Source: Kingdonia uniflora
Taxonomy: Eukaryota > Streptophyta > Magnoliopsida > Ranunculales > Circaeasteraceae
DNA: 64,000 bases
Direction: 5' to 3'
Assembly: GCA_014058105.1 (NCBI GenBank)
Contig: JACGCM010002285.1
Coordinates: forward strand, 558,001 to 622,000
How positions within the stretch are numbered: the first letter of the stretch is position 1; each line of letters opens with the position of its first letter. This document shows positions 11,301 to 22,974 of the stretch, piece after piece. Made by a program: the position numbers and the translations under genes. The notes beneath the pieces are model-generated. The model was given only the letters and a program-made list of their open reading frames with translations, had not been told where the DNA came from and searched no databases.

Positions 11301-12628
11301 AATTCTCGCAAGCTTTGCTACTGGCAACTTGTTTGCGAGATTGGCTCATGGTTAAGAGTTCCTTTTCGACCTTCCACACACTTGGCTTGTTACCAAAGCA
11401 CTCGTAAAATCTTGATTTGAATTTTTGAATGGTTCAGATTTTACACCTCTTCGATGCTTTAGATCGCAATTCTGACAATCCCTGCTACCGGCAACTCGTT
11501 TGAGAGGAAGGATCATGGTTTAGTGTTTCTTTTCAACCTCCTACAAGCAAGGTTAGTTACCAAATGACTCGTAAAACTCATGGTTTGAATTTTAGACCGG
11601 TACAGATTTCGCACCTCTACGGTACTTTAGATTGCAATTCTGGCAAGTTTTGTTACCAGCAATTCATTCGAGAGATTGGATCCTAGTTTAGAGATTCTTT
11701 ACGACTTCCCACATGTAATTATAGATACAAAATGACTCGTAAAACTCTCAGTTTAAATCAAAATTTGGACAAGCTTTGTAACCGGTAACTAGTTTGCAAG
11801 GTTAGCTCAAGGTTACAAGTTCCTTTTCAACCTCCCACACACGTAGATTGTTGCTAAAATACTCGCAACACTCTCAATTTTAATTTTAGAATTGTTCAGA
11901 TTTTGTACCTCTCCAATGCTTTAGATCACAATTCTGGAAAGCTTTGCTACCGACAACTTATTTGAGAGGTTGGATCATGGTTTGGATGTAAGGATTGTTT
12001 CCAAAGGACTTGTAAAAATCTCGGCTTGAATTTTATACCGATACAGATTTTGCACATCTATGAGGCTTTAGATCGCTATTCTGACAAGCTTTTCTTTCAG
12101 CAACTTGTTTGATAGGTTGCATAGGCGTTAAGAGTTTCTTTTCGACCTCCCATACACTAGGATAGTTAGCAAAATACTTGCAAAGCTCTAGGTTTGAATT
12201 TTATACAGATTCAGATTTTGCACCTCTCTGATGCTTTTGATCGCAATTCTAAATAGTTTTCCTACCAACAACTCATTTGAGTGGTTGGACCATGGTTAAG
12301 AGTACTTAGTAAACCTTTACTATGCTAAGATAGTTTTCAGGAGAATCATTTGAATTTTAGATCGGCTTAAATTTTAGATCGGTATTGATTTCGTACCCCT
12401 CCGATGCTTTAGATAGCAATTTGGACAAGCTTTGCTACCGACAACTCGTTCGACAGTTTGGATCGCAGTTTAGAGTTTCTTTTAAACCTCTCACATTTTG
12501 GGATTGTTACCAAAAGGCTCACAAAACTTTCAATTTGAAGCTTAAACCGGTACGGATTTTGCACGTCGCCGATGCTTTAGATCACAATTCTGACAATCTC
12601 TGTTGCCGACAACTCATTTGATAGGATG
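8374..12628. repeat. Satellite array, block 2 (about 25 monomers, several monomer types)
   Basis: The same ~168-bp satellite as block 1. Several monomer types can be told apart in the segment before the conserved GAATTTTAGA motif: type A (CACATGCAAGGATAGTTACC), type B (CACACACTAGGATTGTTGCC), type C (TAATATGCTAGGATAGTTCC, CAAGAGACTCGTTTG) and type D (CATGCTGGGATTGTTACC, CTTTCAGTTTGAAG). B-C-D follow each other at about 9465/9630/9790, 10228/10396/10552 and 12158/12312/12480; C-D occurs at 8449/8625. That is an irregular higher-order arrangement. The block ends in the GGATG target site of the solo LTR. Open frames here are by-products of the repeat. Confidence 0.92.
12624..12628. repeat. Target site duplication GGATG (left)
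   Basis: GGATG precedes the TG end of the solo LTR and recurs at 15027-15031. Confidence 0.9.
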
Positions 12629-15026
12629 TGTCATGCCCCAAAATCTAATAACCGGTAGCTAGACCAATTACTATCATTCGGGATGTGCAGGTCGGGGAAT
12701 CCAACCGATTCGCCCCCTCAAATAACCAAGCCATCAACAAGTTTAGGCTCGGTCATTGACTATAGCAATATCATCAGAGTGAGAGAAATACAGGGGAAGC
12801 AAAAGATATATATACATATCTGAAAATGTAAATACAATATCTCGCATACTAAACAACGTCAAGAGCTGAGATCATACAAGGAAAATACTAAACCGACACC
12901 GAAGCAACAACAGCACAACACCTGGTACTAACCACTGGAGTCTCAGCAAAACCAGTACTAATCTGCCTCTGAAAGAGGGGAACAAAGCGAAAGTGAGCAA
13001 AACCACGGCTCACTAATGCCCAACAAGGCTAAACAATAAACTAATATAACAGGTACAGAGATAGAGGAGAGATGAATGGGATATATAAAATAATTTACAA
13101 CACAGAGATCTATGAGGGCAGAGGAGAGGAATACTAAAGTGCAGTGGTGAAATGATATGATATGATGATGATTATGCTGCTAAATTGTCCTAATGTGAAT
13201 GTTATGAAACTAAGAACTAGACCTAATAAATCAATATAGTGGGTTGATCAACCGCTAATGCATAATAACCTTAACAAAACCTCAATTGGATACAAAGGTA
13301 TGATTTCTTGCCCAAGCTCGACCAGTCTAAAGGATATTATTACCACTTGATCAGAGCGTTCTGGGCCTTACAACCCATGGAGCCAACGTCCGAACTTTAT
13401 TTCACTTATTCCAAGGAATTTCAACCTCACCGAGGATGACACCCGATACCTGAGGACTGTCTCACACCATCCCACACTCCCGGATGGGTAATAGATGTGA
13501 TAGTACCTATCACCAAAGAATCACCCTACTATTTCAGCACGATGTAGGAATTTTGATAACCTATCAAGGGTTTGCGGATATAAAGTTTGGTTTATGTATC
13601 TGATCCCGCTAAGTGAAAATATAAGAAACCAACACTGAAACCAGATCCCAAGGATCAAACACCACATCCGCACCCACGGCCCACACACAGGATAGCCCTT
13701 GCCGAGAGAAGGGCAAACAATCCAAAATATAAATGCTAAAAATGACTAATTAACCAGTCACAACATCCAAGCACAGATGAACATTGACTAATTGACCAGT
13801 CATAACATCCAACAACATCAGTCTCAAAAGACTGGAACACAGCCACCAAGGGCAAACCAAAAGAAAATACCATACAATGCACGACCTCATTAAAGACAAG
13901 GGAAACACGCCCTATATGCCTAACGATAGGAAAAATAACAATAATGGAACCACAACTACAACCGAGAATCAATGCAGTCAAAACCTAATCACAAACACCT
14001 CAATGCCAATATGCACCACTCTAACGAACACAGGTTAACTAGTAAAGTAATTTAGCAATGAAGGGGCACTCACCTGATAAACTGGCTTGAATTCCGCAGG
14101 ATAAACTCAAAACTCCAACAATCGCAAACTCAACCAAAAATGGAACAATCAACCTCAACACTACTGGCAACAATCACCCCAACTCAGCAGCCCAACACCT
14201 GCAACAAAGCACACCGCAAATCGCAAAACCCCAAATCAACCCACAAACAAAACCCTAGAAACACAAATCACAATAAGGTGATGAAAGAGGGGAAACACTC
14301 ACCGAAGGAAAGGCGAGGAAATCTGCCCATAACAACCACCAAACACCAAGGAAAAAAGGGGATTAAGTGAGGGAGAGGGTGAGTGGAGAGTGTGAGAGGG
14401 AGAAATGAGAGAGAGGGGAAGAGAGGAGAAGAAAAATGAAAATAAAAACTAAAAAGGGGAAAAACAACCGCCAAGTTGTTCGAACGACAAGGGAGTTGTT
14501 TGAATGGATAAAAAAGTCACATAAAGGATACAGAAGTCGTTCGAATGGACCCAGAAGTCGTTCGAACGACTAGGAGATCATGGGCCAAATTCCAGGATAT
14601 CAGTCGACTCGTTCGAACGGGACAGGAAGTCGTTCGATCGAACCACCTTCAAAGAAAAAAAATCCAGGGGACATGTCAACTCGTTCGAACGATTACAAAT
14701 ATCGTTCGAACGACTTTAACAAAATTGGAAAAATACAACGCTTCCCCCGGGATCACAAGATCCCCTGGGGTCACACCACCCAGGACAAAAACACAACAAC
14801 AAACTCCTCCGCCCAACCACCAAAACCACCGAAAGCATGAAAAGGGAATCTAACTCCAAAACCCTGATAAGAGAAAATGGATAAAACTGCAAGATGCACG
14901 ATATGAATATGGATGTGTATGATATGATGTATGAATGAAAAAAAATGATAAGTAACCAAATAAAATAAAATAAGAATAAATAATAAAAACAAATAATAAA
15001 AAATAATAAAAATCTGGGACACTACA
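12629..15026. mobile_element. Solo LTR, 2398 bp
   Basis: The unit begins TGTCATGCCCC and ends GGGACACTACA, so it has LTR-type TG...CA ends, and it interrupts a satellite monomer with identical GGATG on both sides. It has no primer binding site, gag or pol, and no second LTR. The simplest reading is a full LTR retrotransposon reduced to one LTR by recombination between its two LTRs. The long LTR length fits gypsy families. Orientation is not certain. Open frames inside it (13736-13981, 14140-14370, 14545-14853) have low-complexity or repeat-derived translations and no domain. Confidence 0.88.
14474..14716. repeat. Cluster of TCGTTCGAACGA-type palindromes in the solo LTR
   Basis: The palindrome GTCGTTCGAACGAC and close variants occur about eight times in 240 bp (around 14476, 14497, 14530, 14551, 14604, 14629, 14681 and 14703). 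The spacing is uneven. The palindromes could bind a dimeric regulator or reflect LTR enhancer evolution; only the repetition itself is seen. Confidence 0.8.
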
Positions 15027-16228
15027 GGATGGATCATGGTTTAGAGTTTCTTTTCGACCTCCCACATGCTAGGATAGTTACCAAAGAACTCGTAAAACTC
15101 TCAGTTTGAATTTTAGATCGATACGGATGTTGCACCTCTCAAATACTTTAGAACATAATTTTGTCAAGTTTTGCTATCGATAACTCATTTGAGAGGTTGG
15201 ATCATTGGTTGGAGTTTCCTTTCGACCTCTCACATGCAAGGATAGTTATCAAAAGACTTAAAAAACTCTCCATTTTAATTTTAGACCGGTACGGATTTTG
15301 TACCTCTCTGAGGCATAAGATCGCAATTCTGACTAGCTTTTCTTCTGGCAACTCGTTTGAGATTTTGGATCAAGGCTAAAAGTTTCTTACCGACCTCCCA
15401 CATACTAGGATTGTTGCCAAGACACTCGCAAAACTCTTGGTTTAAATTTTATACTGGTTCATATTTCACACCTCTCCAATGCTTTAGATCTCAATTCTCA
15501 TATAGCTTTGCTACTGACAACTCGTTTGAGTTGTTGGATCATGGATAAGAGTATTTTGTCAACTTCTAATATGTTAGGATAGTTCCCAAGAGACTCGTTT
15601 GAATTTTAGATCGGTTTGAATTTTAGATTGGTATGGATTTCGTACCTCTATGATGCTTTAGATCGTAATTTGAACAAGCTTTGCTACCGGCAACTCGTTT
15701 GAGAGTTTGGATAACGGTTTAGAGCTTCTTTTTTACCTCTCATATGCTAGGATTGTTGCCAAAAGGCTCGCAAAACTTTTGGTTTGAAGGTTGCACCGGT
15801 ATAGATTTTGTACCTCTTTGATGCTTTAGATTGCAATTCTGGCAAGTCTTATTACCGGCAACTCGTTTGAGAGGTTGGATGGCGGTTAAGAGTTTTTTTT
15901 CAACTTCCAAAATACTAGGATTGTTACAAAATACTCGCAAAGCACTCAGTTTCAATTTTATACAGGTTCGGATTTCGCATCTCTCCAACGCTTTAGATCG
16001 TAATTCTAAATAACTTAGCTATTGACAACTCATTTGAGAGGTTGGTTCATGGTTAAGAGTATTTTATCGACCTCCAATATGGTAGGATAGTTACCAAGAG
16101 ACTCGTTTGACTTTTAGATTGGTTTGATTTTTAGATCGGTATGGATTTCGTAACTCTCCGATGCGTTAGATCACAATTTGGACAACCTTTGCTACCGACA
16201 ACTCATTTGAGAGTATGGATCGCATTTA
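15027..16228. repeat. Satellite array, block 3 (about 7 monomers)
   Basis: This continues block 2 after the solo LTR and begins with the GGATG duplicate (15027-15031). It contains a B-C-D run at about 15405/15570/15735, directly followed by another B and C (15905, 16072). The block breaks off around 16228, where minus-strand copia coding sequence begins without an LTR, so the right edge of the array is a truncation or deletion point. Confidence 0.9.
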
Positions 16229-16860
16229 AATCTCTTCGTTGAGACATCGATTAAGAAAATTTGTCTTAACGTCTATCTGATGAAGCTCTAAGTCAAAATG
16301 TGTCGTAAGAGCCAATATTATCCGTAATGAATCCTTCTTTGAAACTTGTGAGAAAGTCTCATCAAAATCAATTCATAGACTCTGCTTGAAACTCTTAACA
16401 ACAAGTCTCACTTTGAAATGCTCAACCTTCTATTTATAATCATGTTTGGCCTTAAAGATCCATTTGCATTCAACTACCTTAGATCCTTCAGGCAAAGGTT
16501 TCAACTCCCACAAAGAGTTATGAGACATAGAATCCATCTCCTCCGTCATGGCGTTACGCCACTAATCTCCAAAATAGCTAGCTATATCCGAACTAAAAGA
16601 CATTAGATCCTCGAAATCAAATAAATCTCCTTCAACTGAATAAAGGTAGCAATCTGAAAAAATAGCTAAATGCCTCCCTCTAGAGGATCTCCAAGTATGA
16701 GCAAGAGGCTGGACTGTCGGAGGAACGACAGGAAGCTGAATGGAAGCAGGTAAAGGAAAAATTTGAGGGAGAACTGGTGCTACAACGGGATCTGGAATTG
16801 GGTCTAGAATAATATATGGGCCTAAAATTGTACTCGTCACAATGTCAATATCAAATAAAT
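16229..16860 (-). pseudogene. Copia element, reverse transcriptase N-terminal fragment
   Basis: Read on the minus strand, scattered open pieces give EEMDSMSHNSLWEL, LPEGSKVVECKWIFKAKHD, DETFSQVSKKDSLRIILAL and a DLELHQIDVKTNFLN stretch, the canonical start of a Ty1/copia reverse transcriptase. It is cut off at the satellite boundary before the YVDD motif. Upstream (16562-16840) lies a proline-rich linker. Stops and frameshifts are frequent. It is part of the same minus-strand copia body as the next two entries. Confidence 0.85.
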
Positions 16861-17199
16861 ATATAAATATAGCAACACTGATCAGAAAAATAGTTGGACT
16901 TTGAGTTTTAGAACCCTCTTTAAAGACAACCTCTTTGTGAATAGTATTGGTGTTGTAATCTCCCTCCTCTATAAAATCAGCCTAAGCATACTCAACAATA
17001 TCCATGGGTCGAGAAGGACAATAAAACCTGAGACCTTTCAGTCTCTCTAGGAAACCAATGAAAAAACAACTAACAGTCCTCAAATCTAACTTTCCAATAT
17101 TCAGATTAAATAATTTTGCCTCTGCAGGACAACCCCAAACACGTAAGTGATTAAGATTAGGATTTTTCCCAGTCTATAGATGATAGGGATTAACTGAAA

Positions 17200-18124
17200 C
17201 AAAATGAGATGGAACTCGATTCTGAATATAGGTTGAATAACGTAAGCACTCTTCCCACAAATTTACCGGTAAATTAGTATGACATAACGAGCTGCGAACC
17301 ATGTTCCGATAAGTTCGATTTCGACATTCACAAATACCGTTCTGCTCTAGTAGTATATTAGGCTACAGTACCCTAATCCTTTAAATACTAATAGAATGGT
17401 CCCGAATGTTGACTATCTTGATCGATCTTACCATAATATTTGCCTCTTCGATCTGACCGAACAACTATGATCTTTCGACCTAACTATTCTTTACCTCTAA
17501 CTGGAAAGTCTTGATTAGATCAAGTGATTTAGACTTCTGATGGATAAGAAAAATATAGGTATAATAAGAGAAATCGTCAATGAAGGTGATAAAATATCGA
17601 TGACCACTACGGGACGGAATAGGAAAAGTTCTACATATATCTGTATGAATTAGTTGTAAAAGGTCAGTACTACGAGTAGATTCAAATTTCCTGATCTTAG
17701 TCAATTTTCTTCGAATGCAATCGTCGCAAGTCTAAAAATCAGAGAAGTCTAAAACCCCAAGAACCCCATCCCGAACCATAATCTCTAACCCCTTTCTAAA
17801 AATATGTCCTAGTCATTTGTGCCATAACATCAAAAATTGCTCATAAGCTCTATAACATTTAGAAGTAGATAAAATATTAGCCTCAGCAGATAAACATAAT
17901 ATAGAGGTCTCAAATGAATGATCAAAAGATAGACGATATAACCCATCAACTAGTAAACCAAAGCCAATAATAGAATCATGATTAATAATGTCAAAGCCAC
18001 CATGTCTAAAATTGAAAAAATAACTGAAATAGTGTAACCGAGAAACTAAAACTAGAGATCGTCTCATCGATGGAACATAAAAGGTTTCTGCCAAATCTAA
18101 AGTAACACTTGTGTTTAAAATCAA
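17200..18124 (-). pseudogene. Copia element, pre-integrase and integrase fragment
   Basis: The minus strand at 17813-18124 encodes LDLAETFYVPSMRRSLVLVS and ends in LWHK, matching the gag-pre-integrase domain. The following sequence gives CDDCI and then LLQLIHTDICRTFPIPSRSG and YFITFIDDFSYYTYIFLIHQ (17480-17704), the integrase core with its first Asp and the conserved FIDD motif. Several stops break the frame. Confidence 0.87.
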
Positions 18125-18149
18125 GCAAAAAATGCTAACGAACTCAATG

Positions 18150-18560
18150 GGAAGGCTTCAATCATCTCCCGAGAAAACCTGCTCCTCAAGCCTTGTCGTC
18201 CGCCTGTTGATGAACCCTTATGGAGAATTCAAAATGTGACAGTTGCCCCAGAACCAAACCACCAAGAGTTAGTGGGAACATCAACCAAATTGGATTCAAA
18301 GCAAACATAAATGTATGATTGAACATTTCCACTGTTGTCATAGTTCAATAGGCCACTTTCTCAGCATCAGAAGAGGTATCCATGAGATCTGCGGGCTTGG
18401 TTTCAGTGAGAACAAAATCAAAATCAAGGTAGCCTAGGGCAATCCGGATTTTGAGCTTCCAGTTAAAGTAGCTAGAGTCCATCAAGGTCTCAATATTAGG
18501 TAGTTGGTTCTAGATTATAGGGTCCATAGCTGCATGAACCAAAGACTTATATTAGGACGT
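18150..18560 (-). pseudogene. Copia element, gag start fused to protease remnant
   Basis: The minus strand shows LKIRIALGYLDFDFVLTE and KPADLMDTSSDAEK, the start of a copia gag, and shortly after it VDVPTNSWWFGSGATVTF. The latter is the protease active site, where the usual D-S-G reads G-S-G. Most of gag, including the zinc knuckle, is missing between them, so the element carries a large internal deletion. Confidence 0.75.
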
Positions 18561-18599
18561 GCAAAAATTAAAATTTTTATACATGTTCAACTTCATCTA

Positions 18600-19443
18600 T
18601 AAAAGATCTATAACTCGATGTCTTTAATCTCGATCCCACCTGGCATTAGGATTGTCGAGTCAAAGTGTATATTATATTTAAGGTATTGACTTTTCACTCA
18701 ACGGGTACAACTATGTATCATCGAATCCCTCCTTTCGGTGGTGATTTGACATATATTGCCTCCTAGTTGGTAATCACTCACGCTCAAGACTAGACTGGCC
18801 ACTTAAAATTTAACTTGAGATACTTCCTCATCTTTGGGCCGAGGGTTATCCTCATCTCCCCGTACCGTATAGCCTATCTTGACCCACTAAATAATTATAA
18901 GTTTTTTAGCCCCTTTGGGGTCGTCTAATTATTTCAAATTTAATTAATGTAAAATAGTCTTAATGAGACTTTTCAAGAGAGTCCCAAAATTAGGAAAAGC
19001 GGTCAACTTCATAGACAAAACTCATTTGGGTGTATTTACCCATTTTACATCTCGCATTCCTAACGACTACTTGATCTCACTTAAACCCTATTGGAGATCC
19101 TTGGGTATTAAAACCCTATATAATGAATTATATATTATACTTATGTCAGATATTATTATCCAATTAATAATAAATATTAATGATTCATTGCTTAAATTTC
19201 TCATTATTAATTTTTAGTAATTCCTTAAGAGAATCACCTCATTATGAAGCACAGAATGATCATAAGCACATCATATACAATAATTAAGAGCTTTATAATA
19301 ATAAGAACAAAAACCAATTATAAAAATTACTTATATCATGATAATACAATAGTATTCCAGCAACTAAAAAACTTGAGAACATCAAACAATAAGAACTTCA
19401 GCTACATGTTGCAACCTTAACGATACATAAAAAAACTTAACAT
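18600..19443 (-). repeat. Candidate copia LTR (minus orientation)
   Basis: On the minus strand the sequence at 19443 reads TGTTAAGTTTTTTTATG directly after a purine tract (19444-19455), as a 3' LTR would. The segment extends left to about 18600, just upstream of the copia gag start. I could not find a clean primer binding site at its left end or a second copy in the window, so both the boundary and the family assignment are tentative. Confidence 0.4.
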
Positions 19444-19455
19444 TCCCCCATCTCA
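19444..19455 (-). other. Candidate polypurine tract
   Basis: The minus strand reads GAGATGGGGGAA immediately before TGTTAAG. This is the arrangement of a copia polypurine tract and 3' LTR. Confidence 0.45.
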
Positions 19456-20903
19456 ACTAAGAATTAAGGAAACTATAAAAAGATCAAGCTTCATACACCA
19501 GAACCCCAATCCGACTATGGGGTTAGACATACATCATCACCCTTTTTATCGCAATTTTTGCCAAACCTAAATACACTTTCTAAGGTATTTTGCACAAATC
19601 TATCAAAATTCCTCTAAACATCTACTTAAACATAAACCAACAGTTGAAACCCCAATATACAAACTATTTCAAATCAGATTCGAAACAACTTCACAGCGAT
19701 TAGACCAAATTTAATAACCAATAGGACAAACCCAATGGCAACACCATAGTCCAACAATGAACAAGCACAAACCAACCTAACAATCTGCAATAATCAAGCT
19801 CAAACCACCATAAATCCCCAATTCTTTTAACAAACACTCGCAATGTCCACGGGCATTCACAAATAACGCCAAAACTGAAAACCCAAAGGTGCAATGTCCA
19901 TGATTTACGCGAGGCAATTCTATCAAACTCTGGAATTGGAAGGAGAATTGACATCGAGAAAACATACACGAGCTTACCATAATCAGACTGTAGAGGAACG
20001 AGAGTGATTGATCAAATTGAGAAAAACCTAGGGAAAAATCTGCTAACAAGTTACAAAATTGGGACGCCAAGCTTTGGAATCGAAACTGAAAATCAATGGA
20101 AAAAACAATCAAACCCAAGCCGTTCTTAATTGCAAACCCAATAATCAATAGCACAAACCAACATCGTGAATAGTGAATCTAAACTTCAATTTGGGTTTAA
20201 ACTTCAAAGATAAATTCTAGATCTGAGAATTCGGGATTAAAGAACTATTGATGTTTGACTTCAACTATCGATATCAGACTTAATCAAAATAAGATTTAAG
20301 AGGATGAATTTTAGATCTGATTCGGTGTAAAAGGAGAGAGGGAGAGAGAGAAAAAAGAGAGAGAGATGAACTCTATAAAATTTTGGGGAGTGATCATATT
20401 TTCCAGAGAGAGACTCGATAAACAAAGAAATAAAATAAAATAAAGGAACTGCTCTCCTCGTGAAGAAGCATCTGTCTTGTACTAAAAATAAACAAACCAT
20501 TAAAGTACAGAGAAACAAATCTGATAACAATTTTGCTTCATTCTCTTTAAACATCAATAATTAATCATAATAATACGTATCCTAGAGACTGATACAAATT
20601 ATAGCAAATACATACAATTACTTTGATTAATAATGGGCTATGGAAAACAAATTATATTAACATCTTCTCCTGCTCTTGCAAAATCCTTTGTTCTTGAGTG
20701 GAGTCTTCCCTTGGATTGGTAGCAGACCTTTATGGGATGGTTTTCTGTGTTGTAGCCTACAAGAGGGACTTCCCCTCTATTTAACTTGATAGGGTTTGAG
20801 TGGTCTTCCCATAATACCCTCAAACCCTAATAAAGAGTAACATTTGGTCCCACTAACCTAAACTTGGTGTAACAATTGGGCACAACCAATAACACCTATA
20901 CGA
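19456..20903. other. No gene recognised; GA/CT-rich leader-like stretch
   Basis: The region holds short minus-strand open frames (19700-20154, 20261-20557) without recognisable motifs. 20329-20366 is a GA-rich run that on the minus strand would be CT-rich, as in plant 5' leaders. 20640-20903 resembles retroelement-type AT-rich flank but I cannot assign it. Confidence 0.35.
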
Positions 20904-21251
20904 CCTATTAACATGTATGCTCATGAACTGGAAGATAAAGTATTTAGTAGTACCGGTATAAATGGAAAATCTAACATTTATGAGCTGGATGTAAATACAG
21001 GGTGTAGAGAGGAGGTATCTGGCTCAGGTAACTATGCACTTTTTCTTAGTGTAAGTTCTTCCTACTCTGTGTTAGCATCAGACTATCCAGAACTGGAGAA
21101 AAAATCCATCTACTTTGCTGATGAATTCAAATATGATGGGGTTTCTCTTCAAGCAGGAATTTACATCATCAAAGACCAAATGTATGAGTTTATTTATAAA
21201 GAGGTTTCAGACCTTTTACCACCACTTTGGCATATTCTAACCCCTTGGTAG
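20904..21251 (+). pseudogene. C-terminal fragment of a DUF295 (F-box associated) protein gene
   Basis: The open frame from 20913 contains ASDYPELEKKSIYFADEF and ends VSDLLPPLWHILTPW before a stop at 21249-21251. Plant DUF295 proteins typically have a SxYFTDD segment and a C-terminal PPPLWLTPNP-like motif, so this looks like their last ~110 residues. No F-box or start region is found upstream, where the sequence is unrelated. The copia insertion begins 26 bases past the stop; sequence continuing at 32603 would be its original 3' flank. The protein, if ever made, is a fragment. Confidence 0.6.
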
Positions 21252-21272
21252 ACTGGCAGAGTTGTGTTTGAA

Positions 21273-21277
21273 GGGAG
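21273..21277. repeat. Target site duplication GGGAG (left) of copia element B
   Basis: GGGAG precedes the left LTR, and GGGAG recurs at 32598-32602 after the right LTR. Confidence 0.75.
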
Positions 21278-21686
21278 TATAAGACTTATTATGGCCAACA
21301 TGAGTAAAGGTCTTTTAGTAATTATGGGTTTCTAATTATGATAATCCAAGTCCTAATAGGAAATTAATCTTATTGATTAATGAGGTTAGGGTTTCCTAGA
21401 TGGAAAATAGTCCTAATTGACATTGGAAACTAGGTTTACTCTTTAACTATATAAGTGTGCCTAGCCCATCAACTAAATTACTATCTCAAAGAAAAGGGTA
21501 AGGCTGAGAAAACCTAGTTGTCAGCACTCGCCGCCGCCGCCAAACACAAAGGGCATACCTCAATCAATCAAGCTATAGATCAAAGTATGTGAGTATGTTT
21601 CCATATTATCATTTATTGCGATTATCGTATTAAGTCCTAGATCCTTATAGATCTTTAATATTTATAGATCTTGTCATGTTTTATAT
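21278..21686 (+). repeat. 5' LTR of copia element B
   Basis: It shares long matching stretches with 32175-32597, for example CATGAGTAAAGGTCTTTTAG and GAGAAAACCTAGTTGTCA. It contains a CTATATAAGT TATA box at about 21450. The terminal bases have decayed: it starts TATAAG where the right LTR starts TGTAAG, and ends ATA where the right one ends ACA. Confidence 0.9.
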
Positions 21687-21687
21687 G

Positions 21688-21700
21688 CGGTATCATGAGC
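21688..21700 (+). other. Primer binding site of copia element B
   Basis: CGGTATCATGAGC is the initiator-Met-tRNA primer site (TGGTATCAGAGC) with one substitution and one extra base. Confidence 0.8.
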
Positions 21701-22970
21701 TTTGTTGGGCTTTTACGATTTTTCGATTATGATTAGTTAATTTGTGTTATAAAAATTATAACTCTTCTAAAATTAGTTTTGGAATAATAGTACATGATTC
21801 GTTAGTTTATGCTTGCTCTTATAGGCACAAAGTTATGCATGAATATTGTTTTTGGAGGGCAAGCCAAATCTATTTGAATCTCTTGTGTTATGGTCCCACT
21901 GAGTCCGCCAAATGTAGTTCTCCACTTAAACTTTCATGCTTTGTTTATTCATTATTTAATTCTTAGGGTTATGATGTGTTTTTAATGTTTGATTCGGGTA
22001 CACATTAACAATTTACTGTTTCCATCTATACATAATTAAATATGATGTATGTATGTTTTTGCAAAAGTTATGATGTATGCATATGATGTATTTATGTATG
22101 TAACAGTTATGATGTATGCCTCATACAAACAACAAGCATCCTTCTACAAACAACAACTATCCTTAGGTCATCAATATGTACAATTTAATTTTGACTATGA
22201 TGTATGTTTGATATTTTATCCTAAAGTATTATTAGAATTATGAGTACTTGTTTGTATGCCTAGTACTAATGCTTCGAGATCTGTATATATTTAAGGCTAA
22301 AATATTAATGCACTTTCATAGGAGCAATACTAAAATATTAATGCTTCGAGATCTGACTATAATATTAATATACTTAATCATGTATTTAAGTTTTTCCAAA
22401 AGATGTATGTGTTCGCCGATTTATTTTCAATTTTGTACATATAATGTGAGTAGATCATGTTTAAAGTTATTGATTTGAGGTCCATGATTTTGGCCGGCTG
22501 AAAGTTGTCAAAGTAGCCCAACTATTATGATGCATAGATATTAAACCGAGTATGTAATACGATTTATTTATCTCATAATATTATGGATTTTCCCAAAGGC
22601 GGATCGACTTTCGCAAAATTAATAAATTGAAATAGGGTAATTGGGATGTATTCTAGATTGATTTTGGAACTAATAACCCAAAGGTAAAAGACTTTATCTA
22701 ATTTGGCGTATACTTTTAATTGCCCTATTAATAAATTATTGTTATAACTATTGGAGTTAATACTTTATATATCACGGTTTAAGCCCAAAGGTTGACTTGT
22801 GATGAATAAATAAATAAATTTTTGTAATTTCTTATATTCTGACTTTATTTATTTATCTATAAATCATAGCATTAATATTTTATGAGCTTTTAATTATTTG
22901 GCAGTACCGAACCCTGTTTCACTACATTCGCATGCTTCGTCTGCTTCAATTCCCAATATAACTAATATTT
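21701..22970. other. Leader of copia element B, no gene
   Basis: AT-rich stretch between the primer site and gag. Repeats of ATGATGTATG-type sequence lie at 22040-22110, and CTAAAATATTAATGC recurs near 22290 and 22330. No coding motif is seen on either strand. Confidence 0.6.
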
Positions 22971-22974
22971 TTGA

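Noticed and set aside
14474..14716. Regularly repeated palindromes as a CRISPR-like array.
   Set aside because: The palindromes are short, unevenly spaced and lie inside an LTR of a plant nuclear genome.
14140..15065. Several overlapping frames in the solo LTR as a candidate gene.
   Set aside because: Translations are low complexity (poly-basic or poly-hydrophobic from AT- or GA-rich DNA) and occur on both strands at once.
20261..20557. 98-residue minus-strand frame as a gene.
   Set aside because: It runs through a GA/CT-rich low-complexity stretch and shows no motif.
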